From: Variimorphobacter saccharofermentans
GTDB taxonomy: Bacteria; Bacillota; Clostridia; Lachnospirales; Lachnospiraceae
Length of the DNA: 64,000 nucleotides
Reading direction: 5' to 3'
NCBI RefSeq assembly: GCF_014174405.1
Contig: NZ_JACEGA010000001.1
Location: 124,001 to 188,000, forward strand
A program made the position numbers and the translations under genes. Each line of letters starts with the position of its first letter. Positions within the stretch are counted from its first letter, which is position 1. Under the pieces are notes generated by a model. It saw only the letters and a program-made list of their open reading frames with translations, made no database searches and was not told the DNA's origin. Below are positions 28,601-37,476 of this stretch, piece after piece.

Positions 28601-29150
28601 GGAAGCGGTGGGATATGATCTGTATTGTAAGATGTTAAATGAAGCGGTGAAGTCCATGAAGGGAGATGTAACAGAGGAGGAAACCTTTGAAACTACGGTA
28701 GATATGGACATGGATGCCTTCATCCCGTCTACTTATATTAAGAATGAGGTACAAAAGCTGGATATTTATAAGAGAATTGCGGAGATAGAGAATGAAGAAG
28801 AAATGATGGATATGCAGGAGGAGCTGGTGGACCGTTTCGGTGACCTGCCCAATGCGGTAAATAATCTCCTTAATATTGCACTATTGAAATCAATATGTCA
28901 TAGTGTATATGTTATGGGATTGACGCAGAAGGACAGTGAAGTAAAGCTGATGATGTATCCCAAGGCGAAGCTGGCGGTCGAGAAGATACCGGAGTTACTG
29001 TCGATGTATCAAAACAGACTAAAGCTGATTCCACAGGCAACTCCCTATTTTGTATACCGTTTAAATATAAAGAGCAAATCAGATACACTGGCGATATTTG
29101 ATCAATTAAATAAATTACTGAAGGATTTTCAAATGCTCCGGCAGGAATAA
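25623..29150 (+). CDS. mfd: Transcription-repair coupling factor
   Basis: A 1175-residue Mfd that removes stalled RNA polymerase and recruits UvrA. The order is as in the family: UvrB-like N-terminal modules (1 to about 340), RNA-polymerase-interacting domain with [13 protein letters not shown] near 500, the RecG-like translocase with Walker [10 protein letters not shown] and DEEQRFG box, and the C-terminal TRCF domain. The start is TTG 25623 behind AGGAGG (25611-25616), an uncommon start codon that could limit expression. No earlier ATG fits. Confidence 0.96.
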   Translation: MKTFTAPLKELKEFNDIRDHINMRTLPVQVTGCIDSQKCHLIHGLSEDFRFKVIVTYNDLKAKEIYENYRLYDKEVFIYPAKDIIFYSADIHGNAIVRDRIKVISRILEKKNTTIIVTLDGGMDRLLPLPMIKERILTINAESSIKLDQMSEVLLRLGYERQAQVESPGEFAVRGGIIDIFPLTEESPYRIELWGDEIDSIRTFDVSSQRSIEQVDELVIYPAAEIIPDEVRMKAGLKKLAEEEKEYYKSLREKFKTEEAARIHQIVAEFKENLEAFPGSMALESYINYFYDQTVSFFQYFDNEDTLFFIDEPGRIAEKGEAVETEFREGMIGRIEKGYILPGQMDVIYGYKEVMGILAGKNSILISTMETKNSLITPKSKYNFTVQTVASYHKNFDVLVKDLERWKKNKYRVILLSGSRTRAMRLSEDLRDFNLSAFYSDDMNRELQSGEIMVAYGNLRRGFEYPLIKLVIISESDIFGSEKKKRKKKSTYEGNKIQSFTELTPGDYVVHENHGLGIYKGIEKIEVDKVTKDYIKIEYGGGGVLYIPATGLDVIQKYSGGEGRKPKLNKLNSIEWKNTKAKVKGAVREIAKDLVELYASRQEKVGYQFSPDTVWQKEFEEAFPYEETDDQIAAIEDTKRDMESKRIMDRLICGDVGYGKTEIAIRAAFKAVSDGKQVVFLVPTTILAQQHYNTLVQRMMDYPVSIDVLSRFRTPAEQKKTLERLKKGSLDIVVGTHRVLSADVKFKNLGLLIVDEEQRFGVTHKEKIKQLKKDVDVLTLTATPIPRTLHMSLIGIRDMSVLDEPPVDRLPIQTYVLEHNEEIIREAISRELARGGQVYYVFNRVNGIEEVANMVAKLVPEANVAFAHGKMNEHTLEKIMFDFISGEIDVLVSTTIIETGLDISNVNTMIIDDADRLGLSQLYQLRGRVGRSNRTAYAFLMYRRDKMLKEVAEKRLHAIKEFTELGSGFKIAMRDLEIRGAGNLLGAEQSGHMEAVGYDLYCKMLNEAVKSMKGDVTEEETFETTVDMDMDAFIPSTYIKNEVQKLDIYKRIAEIENEEEMMDMQEELVDRFGDLPNAVNNLLNIALLKSICHSVYVMGLTQKDSEVKLMMYPKAKLAVEKIPELLSMYQNRLKLIPQATPYFVYRLNIKSKSDTLAIFDQLNKLLKDFQMLRQE

Positions 29151-29184
29151 AAACATAGTAATGTGAAAGAAAGGGGAATCATCG

Positions 29185-30582
29185 ATGAAGTTAAGGAAAC
29201 TTGGAGTTTTAGTAATGGGTTTGCTGGTGTTATCCGTGTTAACATCCTGCAGAGCCAGTAAAGATCAATATGAATTGACAAATCATATGGGAAAGTCGAT
29301 AGCTACCTTTGAAAAACGATCCAAAGCGGAGCTGGAGCTTCAGAGCAACGGAGTGTATACCATGAAGGATGTAGTGCAGGTTATGGCTCCGGATAATGAG
29401 GTAACCTCGGTTACCCTGTTGAAAGATGCAGGAGATTATACGGTGTTCGGTGTAGGCATCGGTATGGATAAAGCCGAAGCAGAAAAGAAACTGCAGGAGG
29501 TTTTTGGCAAAGAGATTGGTAAGACTATTAACTCGGATAAAAATGCAACCACCTTCTCCTACCTGAAGGATGGGAAGGAGCTTTATGCTTCCTTTGATAT
29601 TAATACCGAGAAAGTGGTTGAAATCGCTTACTATAATATGGGGAAAACAAAAGAGGATGAAGAGGCCGAGATTACAGCCAATAATGGCGAACTCATCGCT
29701 ATGATAGGTGATACCAGAGTCTATTATAATGAGGCAATGGTATATCTGAAATCTGCCCAGGAAAACTATGAAGTTGACTATGGAAAAAACATCTGGGGCG
29801 TTGATATTCTTGGTGATGGGAAAACCTTTGGAGAGCTGATAAAGGATGAGGTTATTAACCAGATTACAGAATTAAAGATAATACGTGCAAAGGCTAAAGA
29901 ACTGGGGATTACGCTGACAGAGGAGGAAATAGCAGAAGCAAATTCCTATGCAAAGGAGCATTTTGAAGGGCTGGCGGAAAAGGATATCAGCAGGTATTTG
30001 ATTACTGAGGAATTATTACAACAGATATATGCGGATAACCTTTTAGCGGAAAAGGTATTTGAAACCTTAACCATCAATGTGGATACCAATGTACCGGATA
30101 TTGAAGCAAATCAGATTACGGTACAGCATATTCTGATTTATAACGGCAATTATAATTCGGAAGGTAACAAGGTTGAGTATAGTGAAGAGGAACGGGAAGA
30201 GGCCTATGAAAAGGTGAAATCCCTACTGACACAGGCGAAGGAGACAGAGGATTTTAAAGCGCTGGCGGAAGCAAATTCTGAGGCAGACACCATTGAATAT
30301 ACCTTTGGAAGAGGTCAGGGGCCGAAGGAATACAGCCCATCCTTTGAACAAGCAGCATTTACTTTAAAAACTGGCCAGGTAAGTGATATCATTACCACGG
30401 ACTACGGCTGGCATATCCTATACTGCGTATCGGATTTTAATGAGGATGCAACCATCCAGGTAAAGGAATCCATAATTGAGGAACGCCGGAACAAAATGTT
30501 CGCAGAGCTATATTCTAAGTGGACTGCAGATTACGACATCGTAATTAACAGCGAAGCATGGAAGGCAGTGACCTACGAATAA
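29185..30582 (+). CDS. PrsA/SurA-type peptidyl-prolyl isomerase lipoprotein
   Basis: A 465-residue lipoprotein: signal peptide with lipobox LTSC and lipidated Cys22. An N-terminal region (about 30-155) has no name I can give. A SurA-like helical part comes next (about 160-310), then a parvulin domain (about 310-430) with QHILIYNG, FGRGQGPKEYSPSFE, and TDYGWHILY. Such foldases act outside the membrane on secreted proteins. It follows mfd by 34 bp, as parvulin genes often do in clostridia. The C-terminus contains a final helix-rich SurA-like part. Confidence 0.88.
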   Translation: MKLRKLGVLVMGLLVLSVLTSCRASKDQYELTNHMGKSIATFEKRSKAELELQSNGVYTMKDVVQVMAPDNEVTSVTLLKDAGDYTVFGVGIGMDKAEAEKKLQEVFGKEIGKTINSDKNATTFSYLKDGKELYASFDINTEKVVEIAYYNMGKTKEDEEAEITANNGELIAMIGDTRVYYNEAMVYLKSAQENYEVDYGKNIWGVDILGDGKTFGELIKDEVINQITELKIIRAKAKELGITLTEEEIAEANSYAKEHFEGLAEKDISRYLITEELLQQIYADNLLAEKVFETLTINVDTNVPDIEANQITVQHILIYNGNYNSEGNKVEYSEEEREEAYEKVKSLLTQAKETEDFKALAEANSEADTIEYTFGRGQGPKEYSPSFEQAAFTLKTGQVSDIITTDYGWHILYCVSDFNEDATIQVKESIIEERRNKMFAELYSKWTADYDIVINSEAWKAVTYE

Positions 30583-30623
30583 AATAGCTCTTAGTTGATT
30601 GATTTATGTATGTATGGTATAGA

Positions 30624-30840
30624 GAAGAACCGATAGAGGGTGCGAATGCATAATTTACCAGCAGGGAGATACTTACCTCACACACAGACGGAAGGACATA
30701 TTACTGATTTTGTATGCCTCAGTCGAATAGGAATATTCGCCTGATTCATACAAAATGCAGCAATAAGTTCTTCCGACAGTGCATTATGGTAAGTTATCTC
30801 CCTGCTGATATTATGCATTTGCGCCCTCTACCGGTTCTTC
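30624..30840 (+). repeat. Long palindromic element, family A copy 3
   Basis: A 217-bp palindrome with outer arms GAAGAACCG and CGGTTCTTC. Core strings TTACCTCACACACAGACGGAAG and GTTCTTCCGACAGTGCATTATGG face each other as a conserved internal loop. The stem next to the core (AGCAGGGAGATA with TATCTCCCTGCT) differs from that of other copies but pairs fully. It begins 42 bp after the PrsA-type gene and is in the same orientation. Confidence 0.88.
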
Positions 30841-30882
30841 GTCGTTACATAGGGCTCTAAAAGGCAGAGCCCTTGTAACGAC
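30841..30882 (+). terminator. Hairpin attached to family A copy 3
   Basis: GTCGTTACA-AGGGCTCT pairs with AGAGCCCT-TGTAACGAC, separated by AAAAGGC. The same appended hairpin follows copy 5 (50144-50184), with paired substitutions. There is no U-run, so calling it a terminator is tentative; it may be part of the element. Confidence 0.55.
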
Positions 30883-31170
30883 TTGAATACATACTCAGCC
30901 TAGTTGTACTGCATAATGATATACGGAGCTCTAATGGATAGACCTTAAGTGCCAACTAGCGCAAACGCTCCCGAAAATACCTGTTCCTGAGTTTCCTCGC
31001 CGTCGGCAGAGATGCCGGAGCATTGCTTTGTCATGCTGTCAAGGGCGGCGGGAACTTACCAAAGAATAACACCTAATAGTTTTCATGACTCTGGATGAAC
31101 CTGGTTTTTGGCAAAGGGCCTCCATAAGTTACTTCAGGCTGCAAAATTGTATATTTTATATCTCTGAATA
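30883..31170. other. Non-coding stretch with GC-rich foldback, possible decayed element
   Basis: No gene on either strand. From about 30990 to 31060 it is GC-rich and self-complementary (TTTCCTCGCCG facing CGGCGGGAA; GTCGGCAGAGATGCCGG inside). GCTCCCGAAAATA at about 30968 is shared with the family B palindromes, so this may be a decayed relative. Confidence 0.4.
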
Positions 31171-31173
31171 AGC

Positions 31174-31218
31174 AAAAATGTAGGCTTGTGTGAAATAGAA
31201 TCACATAAACCTACATTT
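31174..31218 (-). terminator. Terminator of the DUF1846 gene
   Basis: AAATGTAGG (31176-31184) pairs with CCTACATTT (31210-31218), with GTGTGA/TCACA continuing inside. Read on the minus strand the stem ends in CATTTTTGC, a U-run suited to terminate the gene ending at 31284. Confidence 0.75.
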
Positions 31219-31283
31219 ATATAATTTATATTATGGTTGTATAAACTAATTCCTTAAATGAGTTTAATTAAGAGAATAATCCA

Positions 31284-32789
31284 TTATACATAATACAAGT
31301 TCTCGGAAGGATATACTGCATCACAGGTTACATCAATTCCAAGCTTCTTAAGAATTTGCTCATCATTACGGTTTAACATTACGGTACAGTGAGCCTGTAC
31401 ACCGGTTAAACAGGAAAGCTTTTCGTAAGCCAGCTGTGCAGTGGGATTTGTGACAGCACAGATACTCAGCGCAATCAGTATTTCATTTGCATTCAAGCAG
31501 GTAACCTTGCTGTGCAGGTCACGTTCCTTTAGATCCCGAATGGTGTTAAGAATCAAGGGTGATAATAGGAAAATATCATCACTGATACCGGCCAGATACT
31601 TAATCGCATTCAGTAATGCGGCTGAGCAGCAGTCCATCGTAGCAGAGCCTTTACCTGTAATAATCGTACCATCTTCAAATTCAAAGGCGATGACAGAAAC
31701 GGCTTCATTGTCGCCACAGGACTCCTTCAGTTTGGCAGCATATTGCCGTGCTGGTAGTACGCAACGACGATCCTCCTGTTTCAGACCCACCTCTTCCATA
31801 ATCACCTTCATGCGGTTTAAGGAATCCTCATCCAAAAGCCCCTTTTTGAAATCGCACATAGTTGCAAAATAACGGCGGATGATTTCCTGATGGGAGGCTT
31901 CCTGAACAACCGCATCATCAATAATTCCAAAGCCTACGCGGTTTACACCCATATCGGTAGGGGATTGATAGATGGATTCCTTACCGGTGATCTTTTCGAT
32001 GATACGTCTGATAACAGGGAACATTTCCAGATCGCGGTTATAATTAACGGTTATTTCATGATAACGTTCAAAGTGGAAGTTATCAATCATATTGACATCC
32101 TTTAAATCAACGGTAGCTGCCTCATATGCAATATTTAGAGGATGCTTTAACGGTACATTCCATACGGGGAAGGTCTCGAACTTGGAGTATCCGGCAGAAA
32201 CCCCTTTCTTATACTCATGATAAAGCTGATTTAAGCAGGTTGCCAGCTTTCCGCTGTTGGGTCCTGGAGCCGTAACAACAACAATAGGCTTAGTGGTGGT
32301 AACATAGGGATTGATACCATATCCGTTTTCACTAACGATTGTATCCACATCGGCAGGGTATCCCGGAATCTCAGCATGCTTATATACCTTAATATTACGA
32401 CGTTCTAATTTATTGATAAACACGGTCGTAGCAGGCTGTTTGTTATAGCGAGTGATTACAACACTGTTGACCTCCAGCCCGTAGCTTCTTAAATCGTCCA
32501 ATAGACGAAGTACTTCCATATCATAGGTAATTCCAAAATCTCCACGGATTTTATTTCGTTCGATATCTCCTGCATATACACATATAATAATCTCGGCTTG
32601 ATCCTTTAGCTTTTGAAGAAGCTTAATCTTGGCATCCTCATCGAAGCCAGGTAGGACACGTTTTGCATGCTTGTCTCCTATCAGCTTACCGCCAAATTCC
32701 AGATACAGTTTGTCGTAATTATTGACGCGTTCTAAAATAAATTTTGACTGCTCATCAATATACTTTTGTGGGTCAAAACCGGTTTTCAT
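31284..32789 (-). CDS. DUF1846 family protein
   Basis: A 501-residue member of the DUF1846 family, full length and recognisable from its opening ([18 protein letters not shown]) and internal [22 protein letters not shown], which contains a P-loop-like GPNSGK. These cytosolic proteins are common in Clostridia and Lactobacillales; the biochemical role is not established. It is transcribed alone from its own promoter and ends at a clear terminator. Confidence 0.92.
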   Translation of the reverse strand: MKTGFDPQKYIDEQSKFILERVNNYDKLYLEFGGKLIGDKHAKRVLPGFDEDAKIKLLQKLKDQAEIIICVYAGDIERNKIRGDFGITYDMEVLRLLDDLRSYGLEVNSVVITRYNKQPATTVFINKLERRNIKVYKHAEIPGYPADVDTIVSENGYGINPYVTTTKPIVVVTAPGPNSGKLATCLNQLYHEYKKGVSAGYSKFETFPVWNVPLKHPLNIAYEAATVDLKDVNMIDNFHFERYHEITVNYNRDLEMFPVIRRIIEKITGKESIYQSPTDMGVNRVGFGIIDDAVVQEASHQEIIRRYFATMCDFKKGLLDEDSLNRMKVIMEEVGLKQEDRRCVLPARQYAAKLKESCGDNEAVSVIAFEFEDGTIITGKGSATMDCCSAALLNAIKYLAGISDDIFLLSPLILNTIRDLKERDLHSKVTCLNANEILIALSICAVTNPTAQLAYEKLSCLTGVQAHCTVMLNRNDEQILKKLGIDVTCDAVYPSENLYYV

Positions 32790-32961
32790 ATGGTATCCTC
32801 CTATTAATATCTTTTAAATTATATCGGTGGTTTCTTATAAGATGGTAAGAAATGATTAGCAGTATACTATGTAGGTTTCATTCGTACTTACTATGTGTAT
32901 ACGACGGTGTAATTTACATTTTACTAATAATATAATGAAATCTCATTTTCACACATACTAT

Positions 32962-32989
32962 ATCATAATCCAAAAATAAAAAATGTCAA
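32962..32989 (-). promoter_or_regulatory. Promoter of the DUF1846 gene
   Basis: Minus strand: TTGACA (32989-32984), 16-nt spacer, TATGAT (32967-32962). It implies a leader of about 165 nt. The rest of the 32790-33227 gap is AT-rich with the SRAP promoter at its right end. Confidence 0.65.
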
Positions 32990-33124
32990 AGCATTTTTCA
33001 TGGTATTTACACTTTTTCTACAAAATAATTTTTCTCTTGGTTGGGAGGTATAACAGACTTTCTAAAATTGGTAGTAATAAAGTAAGGTAAATTATATTAT
33101 GTGTGACTTTGAAGAAATAATTGT

Positions 33125-33153
33125 TTTACTATGGAGTGACGTAATTATATGAT
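33125..33153 (+). promoter_or_regulatory. Promoter of the SRAP gene
   Basis: TTTACT (33125-33130), 17-nt spacer, TATGAT (33148-33153). No LexA box (GAAC-N4-GTTC) is visible here, unlike at dinB. Confidence 0.45.
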
Positions 33154-33227
33154 AAAATAGTAAAAAGTACAAAGAGGATGCGTGTGATAATAATAAAAAT
33201 GGAATGTAACGAAAGTGAGGGCGCAGT

Positions 33228-33794
33228 ATGTGTGGAAGATATAATTTTACAGTGGAGCAAAGTGAGGAAGTAATTGAAATACTAGAAAAGCTGAATGCAA
33301 AATTACATGGGAAGGAAGTAAGGACAGGGGAGGTGTTTCCGACCAACCTGGCACCCATTCTGATTGATGAGCATAGAGAAGTAGAACCTGTGGCAAGCAT
33401 CTGGGGATTCCCTAAGTTTGATCAAAAAGGTGTTATCATTAACGCCAGAGCAGAAACGGCATTTGAGAAGAAAACCTTTCGGGACAGTCTGGTAAACCGA
33501 AGATGCATTATTCCCTCCACAGGATTTTATGAATGGGATAAGGAAAAGAAGAAGTATTTATTCAACCTGGAAGGGACAAATACCCTCTATATGGCAGGTC
33601 TTTATGCCTTTTATAAGGATGAGATGCGATATGTCATTCTGACTACCGAGGCAAATGAATCCATAAAAGACATTCATACCCGTATGCCGCTTGTAATTCC
33701 TAAGAATGAGATTTCCACCTGGATCATGGACCAAAGCGCAACCAATGATTTGCTGAAACGAGTTCCGCCACAGTTAATCCGACAGGTAGTATAA
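33228..33794 (+). CDS. SOS-response-associated peptidase (SRAP, YedK/HMCES family)
   Basis: A 188-residue SRAP protein. It opens MCGRYNF, so Cys2 becomes the N-terminal nucleophile that forms a thiazolidine crosslink with abasic sites in single-stranded DNA. NARAET and the catalytic-site GFYEWD are present, as is HTRMPLV with the active-site His. It protects ssDNA abasic sites during replication. The gene stands alone. Confidence 0.95.
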   Translation: MCGRYNFTVEQSEEVIEILEKLNAKLHGKEVRTGEVFPTNLAPILIDEHREVEPVASIWGFPKFDQKGVIINARAETAFEKKTFRDSLVNRRCIIPSTGFYEWDKEKKKYLFNLEGTNTLYMAGLYAFYKDEMRYVILTTEANESIKDIHTRMPLVIPKNEISTWIMDQSATNDLLKRVPPQLIRQVV

Positions 33795-33895
33795 GTATTA
33801 TGGAAGCAGGAAGGTCAAAAACGTCGAGTAAATAAACAAGGACCTGTTATAATTAAGATATCTTCCGGAAGTAAAAAAAAAGTGGGGGTGAAAAT

Positions 33896-35449
33896 ATGGA
33901 CTATTCCTTTTTTGTGTGGTCAACAGCTTCTTTTATTGAAACTAGGCTAAAGGAGAAGATTGAATACTCTGCATTGGAGAAGACAGTGGGATTCTCCTAT
34001 CGGCATATTAGAGAAACCTTCAAGGAATGTACGGGCATTACCTTATCTCGCTATATCCTGCTGAGAAAGATTGCAAATTCTGCCTTCGACATAGTTCATA
34101 CTCCGAAGAGTCTGACAGAGATTGCAGGAGAGTATATGTTTGACAGCTACGATACCTTTACCAGAGCCTATAAAAGGCATATTAGCCTTAACCCATCGGA
34201 GTTTCGTAACCCCAACTGTAAGCTTAAGGTGGGAAGACGAAGAATACTAACAGGCTTTTATGCACCCATGATTATGCAGAAGGAGGAGTTTGCAAGAAGA
34301 CGGGAGGAATGGCTTGTCAATACCTCCGGCAGCACCCCTCAGATAATGGAGAATGATAAATCTATGAAAAATGTTGAAAAATCAAATGACAGTTGCATCT
34401 TATACGGAGTTCCGAAGGTGGCATATACCTTTGAGGAATGCACTCCTTTTTGTGTGGCAATGAAATCCTGTCTTAATTATATGGGACAGCAGATTGACTA
34501 CGCCTATATTATGGCAACAACCGGTGCCGCTTTTCGACTTCGGTGGAATATTAACGAGTGGGATGGCGGTAATGTGGATATCATGAACATCTATGAGAAT
34601 CCTTATGAAGCCTTTCAGAGGGCCTTTCAAGCTGCCGGACGCAGATATCAGCTACTGAAGAGAGAGGATTCCAGTAAAGAAGAGTTTATACAGTTTATTA
34701 AGAAAGAAATAGACGATGGACGGCCAGTAATTGCTTTTGGTATAATCGGACCTCCGGAAGCCTGCCTGATAACCGGATACCGAGATGGAGGGAATACTCT
34801 GCTTGGATGGAACTGCTTTCAGGAAAATCAGGAATATGCGGGAAATGTGAAATTGGATGAAAGCGGATATTTTATCACTAGTACATGGTGGGAGAATGAA
34901 TGCACCGTTGCGCTTATTTCTGTTGGTGAGGAGCAGGAGAAGCTGGGAAGCAGCCGGGATATTCTTGAAAATGCCATTGATATTTTAACCAAAGAGAGGA
35001 TTACTTTCCGCGATCAGGAGAAGATAACAGCAGAATATGCTGGAGGTCAAAAGGCATATGAAGCCTGGGCAAGCTCAGTGGGTAATGATAAAGAATTCCC
35101 TGAGCAAGCAGTACTTCCGATTCTGTTTGAGCGGCTCATGTGTCAGAATGATGCCCAGGTTATGATTTGTGAAGGCCGTTCTTATGCAGCCTGTTATTTT
35201 GACAGATTAGCAGGAGAGCATGGAGCAGTTGCCGATAAATGCAAAAAGGTCGCTGAATATTTTCGCAAGGTTGCTGAATGTGGCTTTAAAATGAACGATG
35301 CGAAGGGTGGTTTTATGCAGGACGAGGCAGCAGCTCGGAAATTCGCTGAGCCACAGAGCCGCAAAACGACAGTATCACTGATATTAAAGGCAAAGGAATA
35401 TGAGGAAAAAGCCTGTGGATTGATTAAGGAGATACTATCAGAGCTTTAA
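33896..35449 (+). CDS. AraC-type regulator fused to a BtrH/C39-like domain
   Basis: A 517-residue protein. Residues about 1-105 are an AraC/XylS double helix-turn-helix (YRHIRETFKECTGITLSRYI, then YDTFTRAYKRHISLNPSEFR), here at the N-terminus rather than the usual C-terminal position. Residues about 165-345 resemble the BtrH N-terminal/C39 peptidase-like fold: TPFCVAMKSCLNY, later RPVIAFG and CLITGYRDGGNTLLGWN. The last 150 residues are helical and unassigned. Many clostridial relatives exist as orphan regulators; the ligand is unknown. The following GNAT gene starts 38 bp later. Confidence 0.75.
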   Translation: MDYSFFVWSTASFIETRLKEKIEYSALEKTVGFSYRHIRETFKECTGITLSRYILLRKIANSAFDIVHTPKSLTEIAGEYMFDSYDTFTRAYKRHISLNPSEFRNPNCKLKVGRRRILTGFYAPMIMQKEEFARRREEWLVNTSGSTPQIMENDKSMKNVEKSNDSCILYGVPKVAYTFEECTPFCVAMKSCLNYMGQQIDYAYIMATTGAAFRLRWNINEWDGGNVDIMNIYENPYEAFQRAFQAAGRRYQLLKREDSSKEEFIQFIKKEIDDGRPVIAFGIIGPPEACLITGYRDGGNTLLGWNCFQENQEYAGNVKLDESGYFITSTWWENECTVALISVGEEQEKLGSSRDILENAIDILTKERITFRDQEKITAEYAGGQKAYEAWASSVGNDKEFPEQAVLPILFERLMCQNDAQVMICEGRSYAACYFDRLAGEHGAVADKCKKVAEYFRKVAECGFKMNDAKGGFMQDEAAARKFAEPQSRKTTVSLILKAKEYEEKACGLIKEILSEL

Positions 35450-35487
35450 GCTATAGCTATAAACGAATTACGATAAGGAGAATGTTA

Positions 35488-35985
35488 ATGAAAACATACA
35501 AGAACCTAACCTTTGAATATATAAAAGAGGAAGATATCGATATATTAACACCCATTATGACAAGAGCCTTTGACGAGGATTCACGCATTCATTTGAATAA
35601 AGAAAAGGGAGGTCCCGATGGATACGATAACGGGGAATTCCTTCGAAAATATGCTCTGCATAATGATTCTGAGGCATATAAGATTTCTTCAAAGGGGGAA
35701 GTAGTAGGTGCTGTAATCGTTTGGATTGATAGAAAGTATAAAAGGAGTTTCCTGGGAAATATATTTGTAGATACAAAGTATCAGAACCAAGGATATGGAA
35801 AAGTGATATGGGAGTTTTTGCAGAATGAGTATCCGGATACAGAGGTATGGGGAACAGAAACCCCGGCATTTTCCAGAAGAAACCATAACTTCTATATCAA
35901 CAAATGCGGCTTTCATGTGATAAGGATTGAGAATCCGAAGGATATTTTAGAGGGATCCTATATCATGGAAAAACGCATGAAATAA
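35488..35985 (+). CDS. GNAT family acetyltransferase
   Basis: A 165-residue N-acetyltransferase. The acetyl-CoA site is NQGYGKVIWEFLQ in motif A after LGNIFVDTKYQ, and the C-terminal NFYINKCGFHVI is typical. ATG 35488 is preferred to ATG 35482 because AAGGAG lies 8 nt before it. Substrate unknown. Probably co-transcribed with the AraC-type fusion gene. Confidence 0.85.
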   Translation: MKTYKNLTFEYIKEEDIDILTPIMTRAFDEDSRIHLNKEKGGPDGYDNGEFLRKYALHNDSEAYKISSKGEVVGAVIVWIDRKYKRSFLGNIFVDTKYQNQGYGKVIWEFLQNEYPDTEVWGTETPAFSRRNHNFYINKCGFHVIRIENPKDILEGSYIMEKRMK

Positions 35986-36080
35986 TCCATTATGAAACCC
36001 ATTATAAGTAGTCATAAATTAGTGCATTGAATCACAATAACTATTATGTAGAGGCCTATAAAATTAAATATGTAACAGTG

Positions 36081-36127
36081 AAGAGGATAATAAATATATA
36101 AGTATTTATATCCTCTTTTTTTATATA
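36081..36127 (+). terminator. Rho-independent terminator
   Basis: AAGAGGATA-TAAATA pairs with TATTTA-TATCCTCTT around TATAAG (one bulged A), followed by TTTTTTTAT. It lies 97 bp after the GNAT stop. Confidence 0.8.
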
Positions 36128-36254
36128 AAGTGGGGGATAATGTGGAAATATCAATTTTTATATATTATAATAAGTGATAATAAAATATTACCAGATCATT
36201 ATCATAAGAAAGTTAATGATGGTAATGAAGGATATGAGGGGAAGAAATGAATAC

Positions 36255-36314
36255 AAATACATGAAATGCAAATACATGAAATACAAATACGTGAAATACA
36301 AATACATGTAATGA
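36255..36314 (+). repeat. Four tandem 15-bp repeats
   Basis: Units AAATACATGAAATGC, AAATACATGAAATAC, AAATACGTGAAATAC and AAATACATGTAATGA follow without gaps. They sit 50 bp before the alpha/beta-hydrolase gene in an otherwise featureless AT-rich stretch. Reading frames through them are short. Confidence 0.85.
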
Positions 36315-36365
36315 CAAGGGATAGCTATTATATAAATATAATTAATGAATGAAAGTGGGACAGAG

Positions 36366-37343
36366 ATGAAAAAAGGAATCAAGAAGAAAAAGGGTGTAAA
36401 AATATTATTAATTGTTGCTATAATTGTTTTGCTACTGTTTTTTGGAATGTCATATTTTCTTGGTAGTCAGGTTTTCATGGGCTCAACGCAGCTGGTTACA
36501 CCAGAGACTACGACTGGAGTAAAAGAAAGCTTCTGGGATAAATATCAAGTTGATTTTGAAAGCTTTTGCAATACATATACTGTTGAAGAAGTGGAGATTA
36601 CCTCTTCCTTTGATGGACATATTATACCAGCTGACTACATCTATGCACAGGATGCCCAGAATAGTAAGGACCATAAAACTGTAATTATGGTACATGGTCT
36701 CGGGGGAAATCGATACACCAATTACCCAAATGCGGAGATGTTTTTACAGAGGGGATATAATGTTTTATCCTATGACCAAAGAAGCAGTAATGAAAATACA
36801 GCGAAGTATACAACCTTTGGGTATTGGGAAAGATATGACCTGATTGATTATATAGAATATATTAAGGAACAAGCTCCGAATCAAATCATCGGTGTATGGG
36901 GTACCTCCTTTGGCGGTGCGACAGCAGGACTTGCGATGGAGAATAAGGCTGTTGAAGAGAGTATCGATTTTCTTATTCTTGACTGTCCGGTTAGCAGTAT
37001 GAAATGGATGGTAGAGGAAGAAATGAGAAAAATGGATATCGGTTTGCCGATTTCGTATATGACTTTCTGTGGAAATGTTATGAATAGGATAAAACTAGGG
37101 TTCAGCTATGAAGATGCGGATGTTAGTAAGGCCATCGCCCAAATTGAAATTCCGGTTTTGGTCATTAACAGTAAAGTGGATACCGTAACACCTCAGTTTA
37201 TGGGACAGGACATCTATGATGCGATTCAGGGGGAAAAGAAAAGAATCTGGACTGTGGAAGATAGTGAACATACAGAGATGTGGCTGGAGCATAATCAAGA
37301 ATATAAAGATCGAGTGGATGAAATATTGAGTATGGTTGAATAG
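36366..37343 (+). CDS. Membrane-anchored alpha/beta hydrolase
   Basis: A 325-residue alpha/beta hydrolase of the BAAT/dienelactone-type group (like B. subtilis YqkD). A Lys-rich start and one membrane helix (about 12-32) place the enzyme outside the membrane. The oxyanion region is VHGLGGNR, the nucleophile Ser lies in GTSFGG, Asp in NSKVDTVTP and His in DSEHTEMW, so the triad is intact. A start at 36345, seven codons earlier, is possible; neither has a strong ribosome site. Substrate unknown. Confidence 0.8.
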   Translation: MKKGIKKKKGVKILLIVAIIVLLLFFGMSYFLGSQVFMGSTQLVTPETTTGVKESFWDKYQVDFESFCNTYTVEEVEITSSFDGHIIPADYIYAQDAQNSKDHKTVIMVHGLGGNRYTNYPNAEMFLQRGYNVLSYDQRSSNENTAKYTTFGYWERYDLIDYIEYIKEQAPNQIIGVWGTSFGGATAGLAMENKAVEESIDFLILDCPVSSMKWMVEEEMRKMDIGLPISYMTFCGNVMNRIKLGFSYEDADVSKAIAQIEIPVLVINSKVDTVTPQFMGQDIYDAIQGEKKRIWTVEDSEHTEMWLEHNQEYKDRVDEILSMVE

Positions 37344-37357
37344 GGAAGTATGCGACA

Positions 37358-37384
37358 GGAACTGTTGCATTATATATCAGCAAG
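37358..37384. repeat. Possible arm remnant of a family A element
   Basis: GGAACTGTTGCAT followed by TATATATCAGC resembles the outer arm of family A copy 4 (GGAACTGTTGCATGATG on the minus strand). No partner arm is nearby. Confidence 0.3.
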
Positions 37385-37476
37385 ATAAGGGGCTTCATTA
37401 CCAGATAGATTAATAGGCAATTTAGCTTTATAATTAATGCACGTTGTATCAATATGATAATAAGGGGTGAGTATTC

